From Drosophila miranda (lineage: Eukaryota > Arthropoda > Insecta > Diptera > Drosophilidae), in the NCBI RefSeq assembly GCF_003369915.1, contig NC_046677.1, positions 28,228,913-28,292,912 on the forward strand: a stretch of 64,000 nt of DNA, read 5' to 3'. Numbering within the stretch: position 1 is the stretch's first letter; every line of letters starts with the position of its first letter. Below are positions 28,101 to 37,713 of the stretch, one piece after another. The notes beneath the pieces were generated by a model. The model was not told the origin of the DNA, did not search any database, and worked only from the letters and a program-made list of their open reading frames with translations. The position numbers and the translations under genes are program-made.

Positions 28101-31100
28101 CTTTAATGAGGCAAAGCCGGGAAAACATTTCTTCAACTAATTTTCTCAACTTGGAAGAATTTATGGACCCATTAAAGTTTCCCCATGCATAAAAGAGATC
28201 TTTAGAAACTTAGTTAGAGATTCATTTGAAAGTTTTTCGAGTGCAAAAAACATTGTCATTCATCAAAAACCCATGAATTATTTCTGAATTCACGGCGTAG
28301 TCCCAAGAGTAATGAAAATTACCGGAAAGTGACTTAGGCTATTTCTCAATGAGTCAGCCAAGGTTTTTCTGAATCAAAATTGTACACAATACGTACGGAA
28401 AACATATTATGAATTCTATGCGGTTTTTGCTCATTCGATTTGCTTTTGATTTGATAGAGAATATGGTATATGGTGTTGGAATGCAAACTGATGTCTAAAA
28501 TTCATTGATTAACACATAAGTCTGTCTAAATTTACCATTGGAAAACCTGTCCTACGATAAGATAACTTTCTTTGGAGTCTCCCATGATATAGGGCTTTCA
28601 ATGGAACCTGATTCGTATCTTGTTTTGAGTAGAGAGCTGCATCTGAGTGGAAACAGATTCGCTCATTCACTTTTGTGCTGCTTTAATCACCCATAAATAA
28701 TATCCACTTAAAAATTAACATAATTGAACAAATTTTGATCTAGTATATGCTCGAGAGGTTTTCGATTCGGTATTCGAGAAAGCTTTGCTTACGCAGGTGC
28801 TGGCGTAGTGCCATTCGATACCGATACCAGACTACGGATTGCACATTTGATAACCGGTTTCTCAGACAGACAAAACAGACAGACAGACAAAACAGACAGA
28901 CAGTTCGCAAATCTCTGGATTGAGTGAATCATTGAATGATAACGAAGCGTGCACCTGTCATTGATACCGAGGTGGCAGCCCAGCGAACCCCTTGGGGCTC
29001 TCCGTCATGAATCATTCTCGAATCCCTGATCGCTCGGGGCTTGTGGAATATCCACGCATAACTGTTGTGTGTGTTTTTGGGACTGTGATTCCGATTATTC
29101 CTGTTGGGAACAGCAGGGTTGCAGGTTTATTCGATTAGCTGAGTCAGGCCCCGAGGAACAGAAGGCCGGAAGCCCAGAAGGGACCCAATTGTGCTGCATG
29201 TTGCAGCTGGGATTGAAATTAATGCCGAATCACAGTCGGGGGACAAAACCCCACACAGCACAGCACACAATCGGACCAGCGAGGGACAATTAGTGTGGCC
29301 ACAAGAAATGGGAGGACCGACGACCGAGGACCAAGGACCGAAAGGACATGGAATGGTGATATATACTCGTATGGTTGTGGATGTGGGGGGAGCTTGAGCG
29401 GAATGTCAATAATTAAAAAGGCGGGCAAATGTTGTCATTTCAGGACCCCAGAAGCTCACAAAGCAGCAACAAAAACAGGGGAAAAAAATGGCAGAGGGAA
29501 GAAAGGAAACGACTTCCTGCCACCCACTCACGAACAAGCCATTTTCTGAGCCCCCCTCCACCTACCCCTCCCCATCACGTTCATCGTTTCTCGTGGCTTT
29601 TAGCATGCAACTCACACGTCCTTGCCAGGACCTCCTGCTCCTCCTCCCTCACCTCATTCGACGTACCGTTGTTGCTTTTTCCTGTTGTTGGCATTTTGAT
29701 TTATCGATTTAAATTTGTGTTTAAGGCGCTCCGTGCGTGCTTACTTTTCGGGGGGAACGGGCTCTTTCTTTTCCTTTCGGGTAACTCGTTTTCCGCGTCT
29801 CTGCTTCTGTTTCTGCTTCTGTTTCTGTCTCTGTTTTTGTTTTCCTCAATCATTTTTCAAAATGTTTGCATACACATCCATATATATTGTATTTTTTGGC
29901 CGCCTGCCGTTTAGGTCGAGGTCTTTACTTAACTTTATATTCTGTTCCTTTTCTCGTTTTTTGTTCAGGGTCTGCCAGCGCTCGGCCCGGGCCCGGGCCC
30001 ACCCACACGACAAACGTCGCAGTTGAGAGCTTGAAACGTCGTTAACAGCCACGTTTGCGTGTGCTCCACACACACACACACATACAGATACACCATAGTC
30101 CTGCACACACTTACATAGTATATCTCACGGCTGTGTGCGGGTCTGTGTGTGCGAGAAAAGCGGGCTCGCAATTTGGGTCGATGGTAAAATAGAAAAGCCA
30201 AAAGCAACGCAAATACATACACACCCCAAAAAACACCACAAACACACACATACACACACATTTCTACTCGCACTCGTAGCCGTAGTCGTAGTCGTACTCG
30301 TACCACGTGCATACATACGATACGTGGTATAAAATTTCGAACAAAGGTCGTTGAAGAGAAGACCACTGCCACAGTGCCACATAAAATATATACAAACTCG
30401 CACATATATATATGTATATATATATATATACATACGTATCCCCCCAGATACATACATGTATGTATTTCGGGTGACCTGTACTACTACGACTACTATTCTA
30501 CTGCTGAGTTATCTGTGTGTGTGTGTGTGTGTGTGCGGGGGGGGGGGGGCTCTGTCTGCATTTGCTGTGTGTGTGTGCTTTTCCATTTTTTGTTTCTCCG
30601 AGTTTTTCCCGCTGGTTTCATGTTAATTGCTCGTTGCCTGTCGCTTGTTCCACCAATCTGCGTTAATTTTAAAGCTTGATTTACACACAACACACGTTCA
30701 TGGTTAAGATACAGATACAGATACATCTACATGCACAGCCACAACATCCAAAACAGAACTGCAGCGGGGAAAAAAAAGGATATTTATGGATGATGTTTCA
30801 ACTAAAGCCATCGATATCCAGTTTCCGCGAGTGTAGTGCCACTGTTTTCCTCCTCTCTCAATAGTTTTGTGTGTCACGAATTTCCAATTTCGGTTTCAGG
30901 GGGTGGTAAAAGGTGAATAGAGAATGCTGGGATTTGTTGGAGATTTGCCGATTGACATCATCATCATCATCAATGGAATCCACTTAGGGCTATTGCCATT
31001 CCACAGTTTATAGGGTGCCATATAGTACTGTACGATTACTATACGCCGCAGTATGCCTTTGTTCATTCAGCCACTTTCAGACAGAGACACAGACACAAAC

Positions 31101-33262
31101 AGGACACGGACATACAGGACCAGACCAGAGACAGCTCTGTTGAGTCATTAAAATGAAAAATGGCTCTAGGGTCCGTACGCCTAAGCAAACAGAGTGCAGT
31201 GTTGGGTTTAATTGTTGGCCAAAATGTGACTGCATCGCACACGTGGAGCATGGGAGAACAGAGGGACACGAGGCGGGGCCAGAATCAGGGTTAAAAGGTG
31301 AGAGAGGGGAGCCAGCTTGACTTTCGCTGATGGGGCTGGAAAAACTGAACCAAAAAAAAAGAGTGCCATGTCGAGTATGTGCACACACATAAATTTATAT
31401 CATTGTGTGTGCGGCAAGTGTGAGTGCAAAAGTGCAGACAGATGTTCCATTATGTTCATTTGCAGCCGCTTATGCGGCCTGGCCTGCAATGGGGGATAAT
31501 TTATGTTCACAATATTACGTATACGCAGCTCCGCGTGTTTCGCTCCAGTAGTGGCCACTCCATACGTTACGTATACGCAGTGGCACCACATAAATATCGT
31601 GCATACGCCAACCGTGTGGTCGGTGGAAAAGAAAAGAATAACTATGTGCCGAAGGAAGTACAGCGGAAGCGGCGAAAGAGCCCTTGGCTTCCGTCTTCTA
31701 CGAAATTACCACATAAATATCACGCATACGCAATGGGGTCCCTTCAGAAAAGTCTGGTTGAGAATTTCAACCGAAGCCGAGCCCTTTCGTTGTCTTTAAA
31801 TTTAAGATTTTAGTGGCATATGAATGGCAAATGGGCTGCTTGACTTCTTCCACCTTTAGGTGTCCTTTCAACCGCAAAACTGTTCGCGTATACGCATTGT
31901 CAGTGTGTGGCATAGATAGTTAGGTGAATGTTGATAGTTAGGATGTCTTGCTCAGAGCTCTCCACGCGACCCCTGAACTTTATTCGATTTGATTTCCTCT
32001 CCCTCATTCGGATTCATCTGTGCCCCATGCAAATCAAATTCAATTTTCCTTCTTCTTCAGACTGAGACTCATACGAGTACGAACCGATTCCTCCCCATCC
32101 GCTTCTTTTATGCCTCTGTCTCTGCCGCTCATTTAAATACAAGTGCCATTAGTCAGGCTCCTACTCAGACGAGGCAAAGAAGCGTAAATTCCACATGCGA
32201 GCATCGTACGCCATGTGGCAGCCTCCGAATCGAAGGATGATTTAAATAAGATGAGATCGAGGAGATGGAGATGGAGGAGGTCTGACACTTACCATTGATA
32301 CCACGTTGATTGCCAGCATTATCCTCGTCAGAGCCAGGCACTGCATTCATGTTCATCTCCTGGTCCTGCTCCTCCTCCTCGCCGAACATGTGCTCCCCGG
32401 ACTGGAAGGGGTACATCAGCTCGGCCTCGTCCTCGCCGGATGTCTGGGAGGGCGCCCCCTGATACAAGGGCGGTGCATTAACTCCATTCAGCACATCGTT
32501 GTTCTGGTTGTTGTTGTTATTCTGGTTGTTACTGTACGGCTGTTTGGCGGACTTGGGCTTGGCGGCCTCAACGCCAAGACCCTGAGTGGCCAGGCAACAG
32601 CCAACCAACAGAATGCAGTAGATCGGCAGGCGGAGGCGGCGGCAGCGTTGTGTCTGAGGCTGTGGCTGATGCTGAAGCTGAAGCTGTGGCTGTGGCAAGG
32701 AACAGCAGCTGCTGGTCAGGGAATGCTCCGTTGCGGTTCTGCTTCTTGTCTTTCCTTTCGTTATTGTTGCGGTTTTTCTTGTTGATATTGTATTTAATGT
32801 TAATAATACTAAGCGTTTGAAAATATTTACACACTCGTCAAGTATCTTTGCTTGGTGTTGTACTTTGGGTATTTCAGAGGCTGAGGCCGAGTCTGTGGCT
32901 GTTGCAGCTGCTGCTGCCTCTGCCGCTGCAGCTCCTGCCTCGTCCATGCCCCGTAGACGACCCCTTCGACGGCGACTATTGAAATCTATCGTTGTGCTGC
33001 TTGTGCTGGTTACGGGCAACATGTTGCTGTGGCACAGAATGTCGGTGCTGTAGCTGCTGCTTCTGCTTCTGTCAGTGGCTAAGGCTAAGGCTAGGGCTCC
33101 ATGATCTTTAGCTGTCGGCTGCCGCTCCTGCTGATCGGCTGCTTCTGTTCCCTCTGCTGCTGCTACTGATGTTGCTACCGCATGTTCTGCTGCCACTGCT
33201 GCTGTATGTTCGGATTGCTGCCTCTGCTGTTGCTGTTTGCTGCATGTTGTTGGCTGCAACAT
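7686..33262 (-). CDS. Nckx30C: K+-dependent Na+/Ca2+ exchanger (NCKX, SLC24 family)
   Basis: This exchanger exports Ca2+ and K+ against Na+ across the plasma membrane of neurons and photoreceptors. Eight coding exons (33262-32293, 23514-22898, 17076-16851, 12938-12757, 10130-10056, 8546-8292, 8162-8026, 7926-7686) join in phase to 2703 nt, 900 aa. Residues 1-323 are a long Q/A/S-rich N-terminus with a hydrophobic signal segment near residues 210-230 and an acidic extracellular stretch. Exon 2 holds the first TM cluster with the alpha-1 repeat ([15 protein letters not shown]). Exons 3-5 encode the cytosolic loop. Exons 6-8 hold the second cluster with the alpha-2 repeat ([21 protein letters not shown]). 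The protein is slightly longer than the fly homologue I remember (about 850 aa), mainly in the N-terminus. All donors are GT. The start at 33262 is the first ATG of the open frame; an internal ATG is possible. Two plus-strand genes are nested in introns 1 and 2. Confidence 0.95.
8026..8162 (-). CDS. Nckx30C: Nckx30C coding exon 7 (alpha-2 repeat)
   Basis: The acceptor is AATAG and the donor GGG|GTAAGT, phase 2 out. It encodes [20 protein letters not shown] and [14 protein letters not shown], the second ion-binding alpha repeat with its conserved Asp. Confidence 0.96.
8292..8546 (-). CDS. Nckx30C: Nckx30C coding exon 6 (TM6-8)
   Basis: 85 codons, phase 0 to 0, acceptor CAAAAG and donor GAG|GTACGT. 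The translation has [16 protein letters not shown] at the membrane entry, then hydrophobic [17 protein letters not shown] and [17 protein letters not shown]. Confidence 0.95.
8547..10055. other. Nckx30C intron 5: simple-sequence DNA, no gene seen
   Basis: Contains TACGAG hexamers at about 8777, GGTTT repeats near 8988, GGTAC repeats near 9118 and GATA tetramers near 9990. I see no coding signal on either strand. Confidence 0.7.
10056..10130 (-). CDS. Nckx30C: Nckx30C coding exon 5 (75-nt in-frame exon)
   Basis: A 75-nt exon of 25 codons, phase 0 at both ends. It translates as [15 protein letters not shown] followed by [10 protein letters not shown], between acceptor TTAAAG and the weak donor GTTAGT. 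It was located by reading the frame, since it is too short for an ORF search. It carries an RRPSW site that fits a basophilic kinase (PKA/PKC type) consensus. Being frame-neutral with a weak donor, it could be a cassette exon of the regulatory loop. Confidence 0.9.
10131..12756. other. Nckx30C intron 4: simple repeats and a possible transposon scrap
   Basis: Holds a CTG-rich block near 10973 and a GCTGTA minisatellite at about 11084-11135. Several TACGAGTA words lie between 11319 and 11510, and there is GT-rich sequence near 11700-11770. A short stretch around 10765-10805 (CTTCGGAAAACCGAAGGC followed by ACATACCCTTGCAG) looks like the end of a common dispersed Drosophila repeat, but is too short to classify. 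Confidence 0.55.
11084..11135. repeat. GCTGTA/GCTGGA minisatellite
   Basis: Tandem hexamers GCTGGA then GCTGTA, about eight units, in Nckx30C intron 4. Confidence 0.9.
12757..12938 (-). CDS. Nckx30C: Nckx30C coding exon 4 (cytosolic loop)
   Basis: The acceptor is TTCCAG at 12939 and the donor TCG|GTAAGT. The translation begins [20 protein letters not shown], a well conserved part of the insect NCKX loop, and ends in phase 0. Confidence 0.93.
12939..16850. other. Nckx30C intron 3: simple repeats, no gene seen
   Basis: Includes a GGTGTT-type minisatellite at about 13050-13125, TTG repeats near 13190, TACGAGTA words near 13675 and 15826, and AGATAC repeats near 16475. Open frames here are translations of those repeats. 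Confidence 0.65.
16851..17076 (-). CDS. Nckx30C: Nckx30C coding exon 3 (cytosolic loop, S/G-rich)
   Basis: The acceptor is CTTCAG and the donor ATG|GTAAGT. It encodes a low-complexity S/G/T stretch followed by [15 protein letters not shown], which continues directly into the next exon. Start phase is 0 and end phase is 1. Confidence 0.9.
19883..19918 (+). promoter_or_regulatory. TATA box and initiator of the nested two-TM gene
   Basis: TATATA at 19883-19888 and a perfect TCAKTY initiator TCATTT at 19913-19918. The predicted +1 A is 32 nt from the start of the TATA box. The 5' UTR would be about 118 nt without an intron. Confidence 0.6.
20033..20644 (+). CDS. Two-TM membrane protein nested in an Nckx30C intron, function unknown
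   Basis: Single-exon 203-aa protein on the strand opposite Nckx30C. The first hydrophobic segment is at residues 7-24 ([18 protein letters not shown]) and the second at about 48-69 ([20 protein letters not shown]). A polar C-terminal tail of about 130 residues follows, rich in S, P, R and H. The tail has [13 protein letters not shown] and [15 protein letters not shown], possible phosphorylation and SH3-type proline sites. Both ends probably face the cytoplasm or lumen together, since there are two spans. Codon use is GC-rich at third positions, unlike the flanking intron, which supports real coding. A TATA box and perfect Inr lie upstream, and AATAAA at 20900 follows. I do not recognise the family. 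Nesting in the intron of a neuronal exchanger does not by itself imply a related function. Confidence 0.88.
   Translation: MFQKRIIELIVVLLYWMVITPAVYKICKDKNIIQVDMNHLLDTVAEHCTFGLCLMVGYVILYRIVIFIYMKLKVCDIQMWHNLKKTQDDPEANLSKKSHYQAVSTENIDTVDSGKKRPMTPRMIRTISNPLLIESDLARIHVKHETRPLQSATLPRLQHAQVHASPSPSLRSAPPVPRQPANVYNQGVIMSPKVLMPGHPDRV
20762..20812 (+). promoter_or_regulatory. Two adjacent hairpins in the 3' UTR of the nested gene
   Basis: 20762-20786 is an 11-bp perfect stem (AGCTCTTCCTG / CAGGAAGAGCT) with a CAG loop. 20795-20810 (GTTCA-TTCGAG-TGAAC) forms a second, shorter stem-loop 8 nt further on. The stem is fully self-complementary, so it also exists on the other strand. Confidence 0.6.
20900..20905 (+). 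terminator. Polyadenylation signal of the nested two-TM gene
   Basis: AATAAA about 255 nt after the stop codon, followed by an A-rich run. Confidence 0.6.
22102..22141. repeat. Poly-G run of 40 bases
   Basis: Forty consecutive G in otherwise ordinary intron DNA, immediately after TTTTCCA. Such runs are rare in fly genomes and are a known artefact of two-colour sequencing or gap filling, so it may not be real. Confidence 0.95.
22898..23514 (-). CDS. Nckx30C: Nckx30C coding exon 2 (TM1-5, alpha-1 repeat)
   Basis: The acceptor is TTTTACAG at 23515 and the donor GTAAGT follows GCA at 22898. It encodes 206 codons with the NCKX hallmark [16 protein letters not shown], then [19 protein letters not shown] and the alpha-1 ion-binding repeat with the acidic residue of [10 protein letters not shown]. 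It ends in a basic stretch that enters the cytosolic loop. Confidence 0.97.
25529..25840 (+). promoter_or_regulatory. Three copies of AGCGATGGTNGCGTGA at about 140-150 bp spacing
   Basis: Copies at 25532-25547, 25670-25685 and 25821-25836 share AGCGATGGT then G, A or C, then GCGTGA. The first two also share the preceding GCT, and the flanks otherwise differ. The array lies 360-670 bp upstream of the ATG of the nested gene at 26197. A protein-binding array (enhancer, insulator or promoter element) is my inference. I do not recognise the factor. Confidence 0.6.
26197..26586 (+). CDS. Small nested gene, 129 aa, unknown function, with possible readthrough tail
   Basis: ATG 26197 (CCCAGATGG, good context) opens a single-exon frame on the strand opposite Nckx30C. 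The first 80 residues are A/P/T-rich and probably disordered. The last 45 look conserved and basic ([20 protein letters not shown], then [14 protein letters not shown]). A TTG-initiated extension of nine codons upstream is less likely. The frame ends at TAG 26584-26586. The next 15 codons remain open in the same frame, are almost purely Glu/Asp, and end in TAA at 26632-26634. The tail may be added by stop-codon readthrough or was lost recently by a nonsense change. AATAAA stands at 26821. Length and composition give no family; a nuclear or cytosolic role is only a guess. Upstream lies the three-copy motif array. Confidence 0.7.
   Translation: MAATVSHSSSHGYGQEPLFVSRATIQLQLRSPAAPGPAAPPRIYEWHTQVATPPTPTASPSPTPEAAETAAKCIKQAESAAHAATPKRYTPPRIMGTEAKRKNLPQTLGNFFEVERYESGWNRVTKRDF
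26587..26634 (+). other. In-frame acidic extension after the TAG stop
   Basis: Fifteen sense codons ([15 protein letters not shown]) followed by TAA, in the same frame as the 129-aa protein. The sequence is also a GAG/GAT simple repeat, so chance openness is easy to obtain. Confidence 0.5.
26821..26826 (+). terminator. Polyadenylation signal of the 129-aa gene
   Basis: AATAAA, 187 nt after the second in-frame stop. Confidence 0.55.
30513..30549. repeat. (TG)n followed by G13
   Basis: A TG dinucleotide run leads straight into a run of 13 G, in Nckx30C intron 1. Confidence 0.9.
31517..31899. promoter_or_regulatory. Cluster of five ATACGC words, including two ACGTATACGCAG copies
   Basis: ACGTATACGCAG occurs at 31517-31528 and 31569-31580. 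ACCACATAAATATC followed by (GT or AC)GCATACGC occurs at 31585-31609 and 31708-31732. CGCGTATACGCATTG occurs at 31885-31899. It lies about 400-800 bp inside Nckx30C intron 1. It may be a cis-regulatory cluster or a decayed tandem duplication. Confidence 0.5.
32293..33262 (-). CDS. Nckx30C: Nckx30C coding exon 1 (N-terminal, signal segment, acidic ectodomain)
   Basis: The exon starts at ATG 33262 and ends in phase 1 at AATG before a GTAAGT donor. The translation is rich in Q, A and S homopolymers, as typical of fly N-termini, then has an R-rich stop followed by a hydrophobic segment ([14 protein letters not shown]). After that comes an N-rich and E/D-rich extracellular part. Reading on past the donor for about 40 codons gives non-protein sequence, so the splice is needed. 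Only the C-terminal third is likely to be conserved between species. Confidence 0.85.
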
Positions 33263-36200
33263 TGGACCCGTTGGAGTGTTGTTTGGTTTTTGGTGTTCTG
33301 TTTTGTTTTGTTGGTTGCTGTTTCTGCTGGCAAAACCTTCTGTTTGTTTGTTCTCGTTGTACGCTTTTGATTTTCGACTAAAGTGTTGGAGTTTATCTCT
33401 CGCTTAGTCGCTTATTGGATATCGGGGTATCTTCGGGACTCGGATCGGAATCGGGATCGGTATCGGGATCTCCGCGATGCTCGATCTCCCTTTTGTTATC
33501 ACACAAACTTTTATATATACAACACACTATACATAAATAACAATTAACACGAAACAGACTGTGAGAGCGTGAGACGTGGGACAGACACACAGATTTTAGA
33601 CGGGGGGGTACAGCGAGAGCGGGACTCGAAATTATGAGGAGTGCGACGTGGGCGATGTTGCCACTGCCGCTCCTGCTCCTGCTGCTGCTCCTTCCGCTGC
33701 TGCTGCTGCTTCTGCTTCTGCTGCTGTGGCTGCTACTTCCGCTGCTGGCGTGGACATTAGAAGCCGCAGCATTTCTCCTTCCATTTCCAGCAGGCGCGAT
33801 TTTCCTTTCTCCACCTTCTCCTTCGCCTTCTCCGTCTCCGTCTCCTCCACTCTTTTCTTCTGTTACACTCTTTGTTGCTCCTCTGTTCGCGTATCCCGTT
33901 TATAGTCACGGGTTGGCCTGGCCCGCTGCTCCGTTGCTCGCTGTTCTGGCCATTTGTCTGGGGCTATTCCGCTGTCGCTTCCTCTTCCCCTGTGTCCTTT
34001 CTATGTGTGTGTGTGTGTGTGTGTGACTGTGACCGTGTGTCTGTGTGTTTCTGTGTGTGTGTGAGTGTGGAAAAGTTTCCCTGAGTTCTGTAGCCGTTGT
34101 AGCCGTTGTGGCGGGAGCTGCTGCTGCTGCTGGTGCTTGGTGCCGGAGCCGGAGCTGGACGACAGCACGGTTTGCACTCTGCTAACGTTCTGAGGCAGCC
34201 TGGCCGCTGGAAAACCGAAGAAGGATACGCGGACACGAGCCTGGAAGCTCATCCAGTCTCTGCCTTCGCTGCTGCTGCTTCCTCTCTCTTTTATGGCAAA
34301 AGAATGGGAGAGCTGATGCTGCTTCTGCTGCTGCTGCTGCGCCTGCGTTGCTTTTGTTTACATTTTCAATGTTCGTTCTATAGATGACTGCCTGCCAGAG
34401 AAAGGGAGAGAGAGAACAAAAGAGAGAACTTTTAAGGATATTCGTTGGTCGTTTCTCTTTGGTGATTTCCAAACACACACACACACTTTCTCTCTCCCGC
34501 CTATGCCGCTTATCTGCGAGGCCTTATCGCTGCTTACGCTTCTGCCTTTGCCTCTGCCTTTGCCTTTGCCTTTGCCTCTCCTTTCTCCTCCTTCTTCGCC
34601 AATCGCTTTCGTTTTGCTTTCGTTTTCTGCTGTGTTTGTTGTTTTAGCTTACGCTTACAATTTTTACTTTCATTTTGGGTTTAGTAGGTGACTCGCCTGG
34701 CCCACAGACCCACAGAGACACAGAGACAGCCCTACGCTGTGTGGCCCACACCCACAAATGGCTGCGCCTTCCCATCGTTTTTTACGGTCCCTGCCTGGCT
34801 CAATGTGCGGTTATGTTCATTGTTATGCTTTGAGTAGCTTCCCGCTGTTCCTAGACCTTCCCCTACTCCTCCTTCATCCCCCGCCTAATCTCCTGTCTCT
34901 CATCCTATCTATGCCTTTATTTTTAGCCATGGCCCAGAGTTTTAGCCAAGAATTCAACCGTGTGGCATTGTTATTAATTATGTTTTTTCCCTCGTGCTTT
35001 TTTGTTTTCCTTTTTTTTTTGTTGCTGTTTTTTGTTGTTGTTTTTTTTTTAGCAAATTGCGTAACATTTTGTTCGCTTTCTTTACATAATTGCCTCATCA
35101 GACTGATGGAAAAGCCCCACCAGTCTTTTTAGAATATGATGTCTACTACAATTTCTTCTGAGAAACTCGAGAACTTTTTGGTGTCTTTGGTTCTTGGTTG
35201 TTGGGTGGGGGAGACGGCTCCCAAATAGTTCCCTTTTCATGCATTCTCAGGATCCGAACATTAATCAAACGCCAACGCGGGGATTTACATAATTTAGTGT
35301 GTGTCAAACATTGGAATCTTAGCTTTTGGAAACCTAAGGTTTTTTTTTTGTCCATTCTTTAGGAAACTCTTTAAAATTCTTAAACTTGCTATTTCGTACT
35401 CTTTTTTTAAGAGAATAAATCTCAGAAACGTAAATTTTAGTCTTCCTTCAATTGATTGTTGTATATATTTTTTACAAGTGTCCAGTCTTGACATAAAATC
35501 AAAAAAAAAATAAACAGTTGAAGTAAATATCTAACAGATCTTAATTCCATATATTATCCTCCGAAAGAAACGCCTCATTTATGTAATTTTCCCTTATCGA
35601 TAGCTTGCCCCAAAAGTATGCCACAGAAGCCCCAACAAAGATCTCCCTGACTGTACGATTCGTTGGCTAGAAGAAAACTCAAAGAACTCTAAGAACATGC
35701 TTTGGGTTCCGCCTCGCTAATTGTTATATCATTTGCTTGGGAAACTTTAAAGGGGCGGGGCGGTGCCACTTTAAGAACGGGGTCGGATACGGTAACGGAC
35801 TCAGTTGCGGCTCGAGGCCCTGCGGAATGTCTGACTGTTAAATTTTCTTCTTGACTAGCCCGAAACGAGAAAAAGAAATAGAAACAAGCATGGCAGAAAG
35901 CAGAACTTTTGCACACAGCCAGAGCAGAAAGCAACGTTTTGACCTCTTTATGAAAAAGGCCTCAAGCACGAGAACGCGCACATACACACAAGACACACAC
36001 AGTTACACACAGGCACAGGCACGGGCACAGGACACAAACGTAGGCTGCCTGCCATTAACGTTTTTGCACTCACACAGACGACCGAAAAGCGCTTTGCCCG
36101 TGCCCGTGCCCCTGCCCGTGGCCACCCGTGCACCACCCTTGTAGCCGTTCTGCGGCTTTTTATTGCTTGATTATATAAAAATTGGCTTTGAATAGGGCTT

Positions 36201-37068
36201 TCCCAGGATGTTTCTGATTTTCCAAAAATGGCAATATATAGTATGCTCCCCGATTATTCCAGGATTTGTGCTACGAGTGAATCCGATTTGGGGCTTGCTT
36301 TGGTTTGGCTTTAGTTTTTCCTTTGATTTCAAACTGCAATAAATTTTCCAACACCTCACACGGACACAGTCACACAGACACGAGCACGGGCTGGCACACG
36401 GTTAACAGTTTCTGCACACACATACACATAGGGGAGGAGACCCGTTGGACGCACCGTCCGCTCGTTGGTCCTGCGAGGATGTTGTCAGCGCAGCGCCCGA
36501 AAACGTTGTAGGGCCCCGACAGGCGACCACGAATCTGGAGGCCCACTGGGCACGAAGCCATTGGAAGACGATTACAAAAGCCGAGCAGTAGCCGACAGCC
36601 AACAGAGAGAGAGCGGACTTACTTCCACAAATGAATCGGGAGGAGACTCCGGCTCCGGGCTCGACTAATGGGCTCCCGGCTCCTGTCGCCTGCCGTCTCC
36701 TGGTAGTGTCTCCTGCTTCTCCGGTATCGTGTCTCCTGGCTGGTGCCATCTTTTGTTGCTTCGATCTATAATTAATTAATTTACGATGCTTTCCGTTCGC
36801 ATATATTTGCATTAACCCAAACAGACAAACATATTCTCCGACTCGCTCTCTTTCTTTGGTTAGCTCTCGCTCTCTCTCTCTCTCTTAGGTTGCTTCCAGT
36901 TTATAGCATACTTTTCGGCTCAGGGAGAGAGCGCGCAGCTGTTTGGGCTCTCCCTCTTTTGTTGGCCTTACTAGTGCTCCAGGTAGTCTCCTTCCGTCCC
37001 CCCTCTTCAAACAAACACCAAAAGAAAGAAAGAAATAAACGTTTGTGCATGCGTTACAAACACTCTAA

Positions 37069-37105
<37 letters not shown>

Positions 37106-37480
37106 ACGCAATGGGCGACACACACATATACAGATACAGATAAAAATACACATACAAGCACACTCCGCTCCACTCCACGCGCAATTGTATTTTGATTATG
37201 CCCGGCTTGGTACGCCGCATACCTCGGATATTTCTACGCACAACAATGCCAACCCCCAACGCCCCCAACTCCCAACCCTCGAAGCCCCAACCCCACGAAT
37301 CCCAGATCCACATCCACATCCATTCCCACACCCATTGTCATATCAAATATTTACGGAAACAAGCGAGAGAGCGTCCGAAACAAGTTCGGATTCCGTCTTT
37401 AAGATATGTACGAGTATGTGGAGTACTATTTATCTCTTTCGAAAGTGGAAAACTATCCAGAGAACACCACAGTTTCACGG
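33263..37480. other. Upstream region of Nckx30C: 5' UTR/promoter candidates and simple repeats
   Basis: No convincing protein frame. The 150 nt next to the Nckx30C ATG are A/C-rich on the minus strand (CAACCAACAAAACA type), as in fly 5' leaders. CTG/CCT-rich blocks lie at 33661-33760 and 34540-34600. A possible minus-strand donor GGAA|GTAAGT at about 36607-36615 could end a leader exon. A 33-bp CA run is at 37071-37103. Where the promoter lies cannot be decided from sequence. Confidence 0.4.
37071..37103. repeat. (CA)16 microsatellite
   Basis: Uninterrupted CA dinucleotide run. Confidence 0.95.
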
Positions 37481-37487
37481 GTATTTA

Positions 37488-37609
37488 TTATCTGGATATT
37501 AGACACGGACTAGCAGGTGAAAATCGAATAATTCCATTGCCAATCCGATTAGGGAAGTGTTTTGTTGGGATCAATAAAAGCCACAGAAGTCGGCGAACAC
37601 AACTCAGTT
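37488..37609 (+). promoter_or_regulatory. Promoter of the 30-aa secreted peptide gene
   Basis: A GATA-type site TTATCT at 37488-37493, a kappaB-like GGGAAGTGTTTT at 37552-37563, a TATA-like AATAAAAG at 37573-37580 and an initiator TCAGTT at 37604-37609. The spacing of TATA to Inr is about 30 nt. A GATA plus kappaB arrangement is typical of insect immune-peptide promoters; whether this one responds to infection is inference. Confidence 0.5.
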
Positions 37610-37620
37610 GAAAACCGAAA

Positions 37621-37713
37621 ATGAAGATCTTTTGTGTGGGCGCACTCGTAATTCTTGGACTCTCTGGGGCCATGGCAAATATTGGAGTAGGATGGTCTTT
37701 CAAAAAGAAATAA
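37621..37713 (+). CDS. 30-aa secreted cationic peptide
   Basis: ATG 37621 to TAA 37713 encodes a typical signal peptide of about 19 residues (MKIFCVGALVILGLSGAMA). It is followed by an 11-residue mature part, NIGVGWSFKKK, glycine-containing and ending in three lysines. The mature peptide would carry a net charge of about +3 and no cysteine, so it is not a defensin or other disulfide peptide. The gene has its own TATA-like element, Inr and an AATAAA about 13 nt after the stop. A decayed copy follows about 380 bp downstream with a matching upstream segment, which supports a real gene in a small tandem family. Possible roles are a short immune-induced peptide or a secreted signal. I do not recognise the family. 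It is too short for most gene finders. Confidence 0.65.
   Translation: MKIFCVGALVILGLSGAMANIGVGWSFKKK

Larger units (their letters stand above)
23515..32292. other. Nckx30C intron 1 (8.8 kb), hosting a nested gene and motif clusters
   Basis: The nested gene lies at about 25960-26826. A three-copy motif stands at 25529-25840, ACAGACA repeats near 28865-28905, (GT)n followed by G13 at 30513-30549, and an ATACGC word cluster at 31517-31899. The remaining open frames are short and low-complexity. Confidence 0.65.

Noticed and set aside
29429..30453. Several open frames over CT- and CA-rich DNA
   Set aside because: F/C/L-only or H/T-only translations of simple repeats.
31424..31813. 129-codon open frame with repeated PHKY(R/H)AYA
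   Set aside because: The repeated residues come from the DNA repeat around ATACGC. All three frames are similarly open and none looks like a protein.
32165..32292. Continuation of the Nckx30C exon 1 frame past 32293
   Set aside because: A strong GTAAGT donor stands at 32291, and only splicing to 23514 gives the conserved exchanger sequence.
36402..36812. 136-codon minus-strand open frame
   Set aside because: No good start context and composition not protein-like. The region is more likely leader or promoter DNA.
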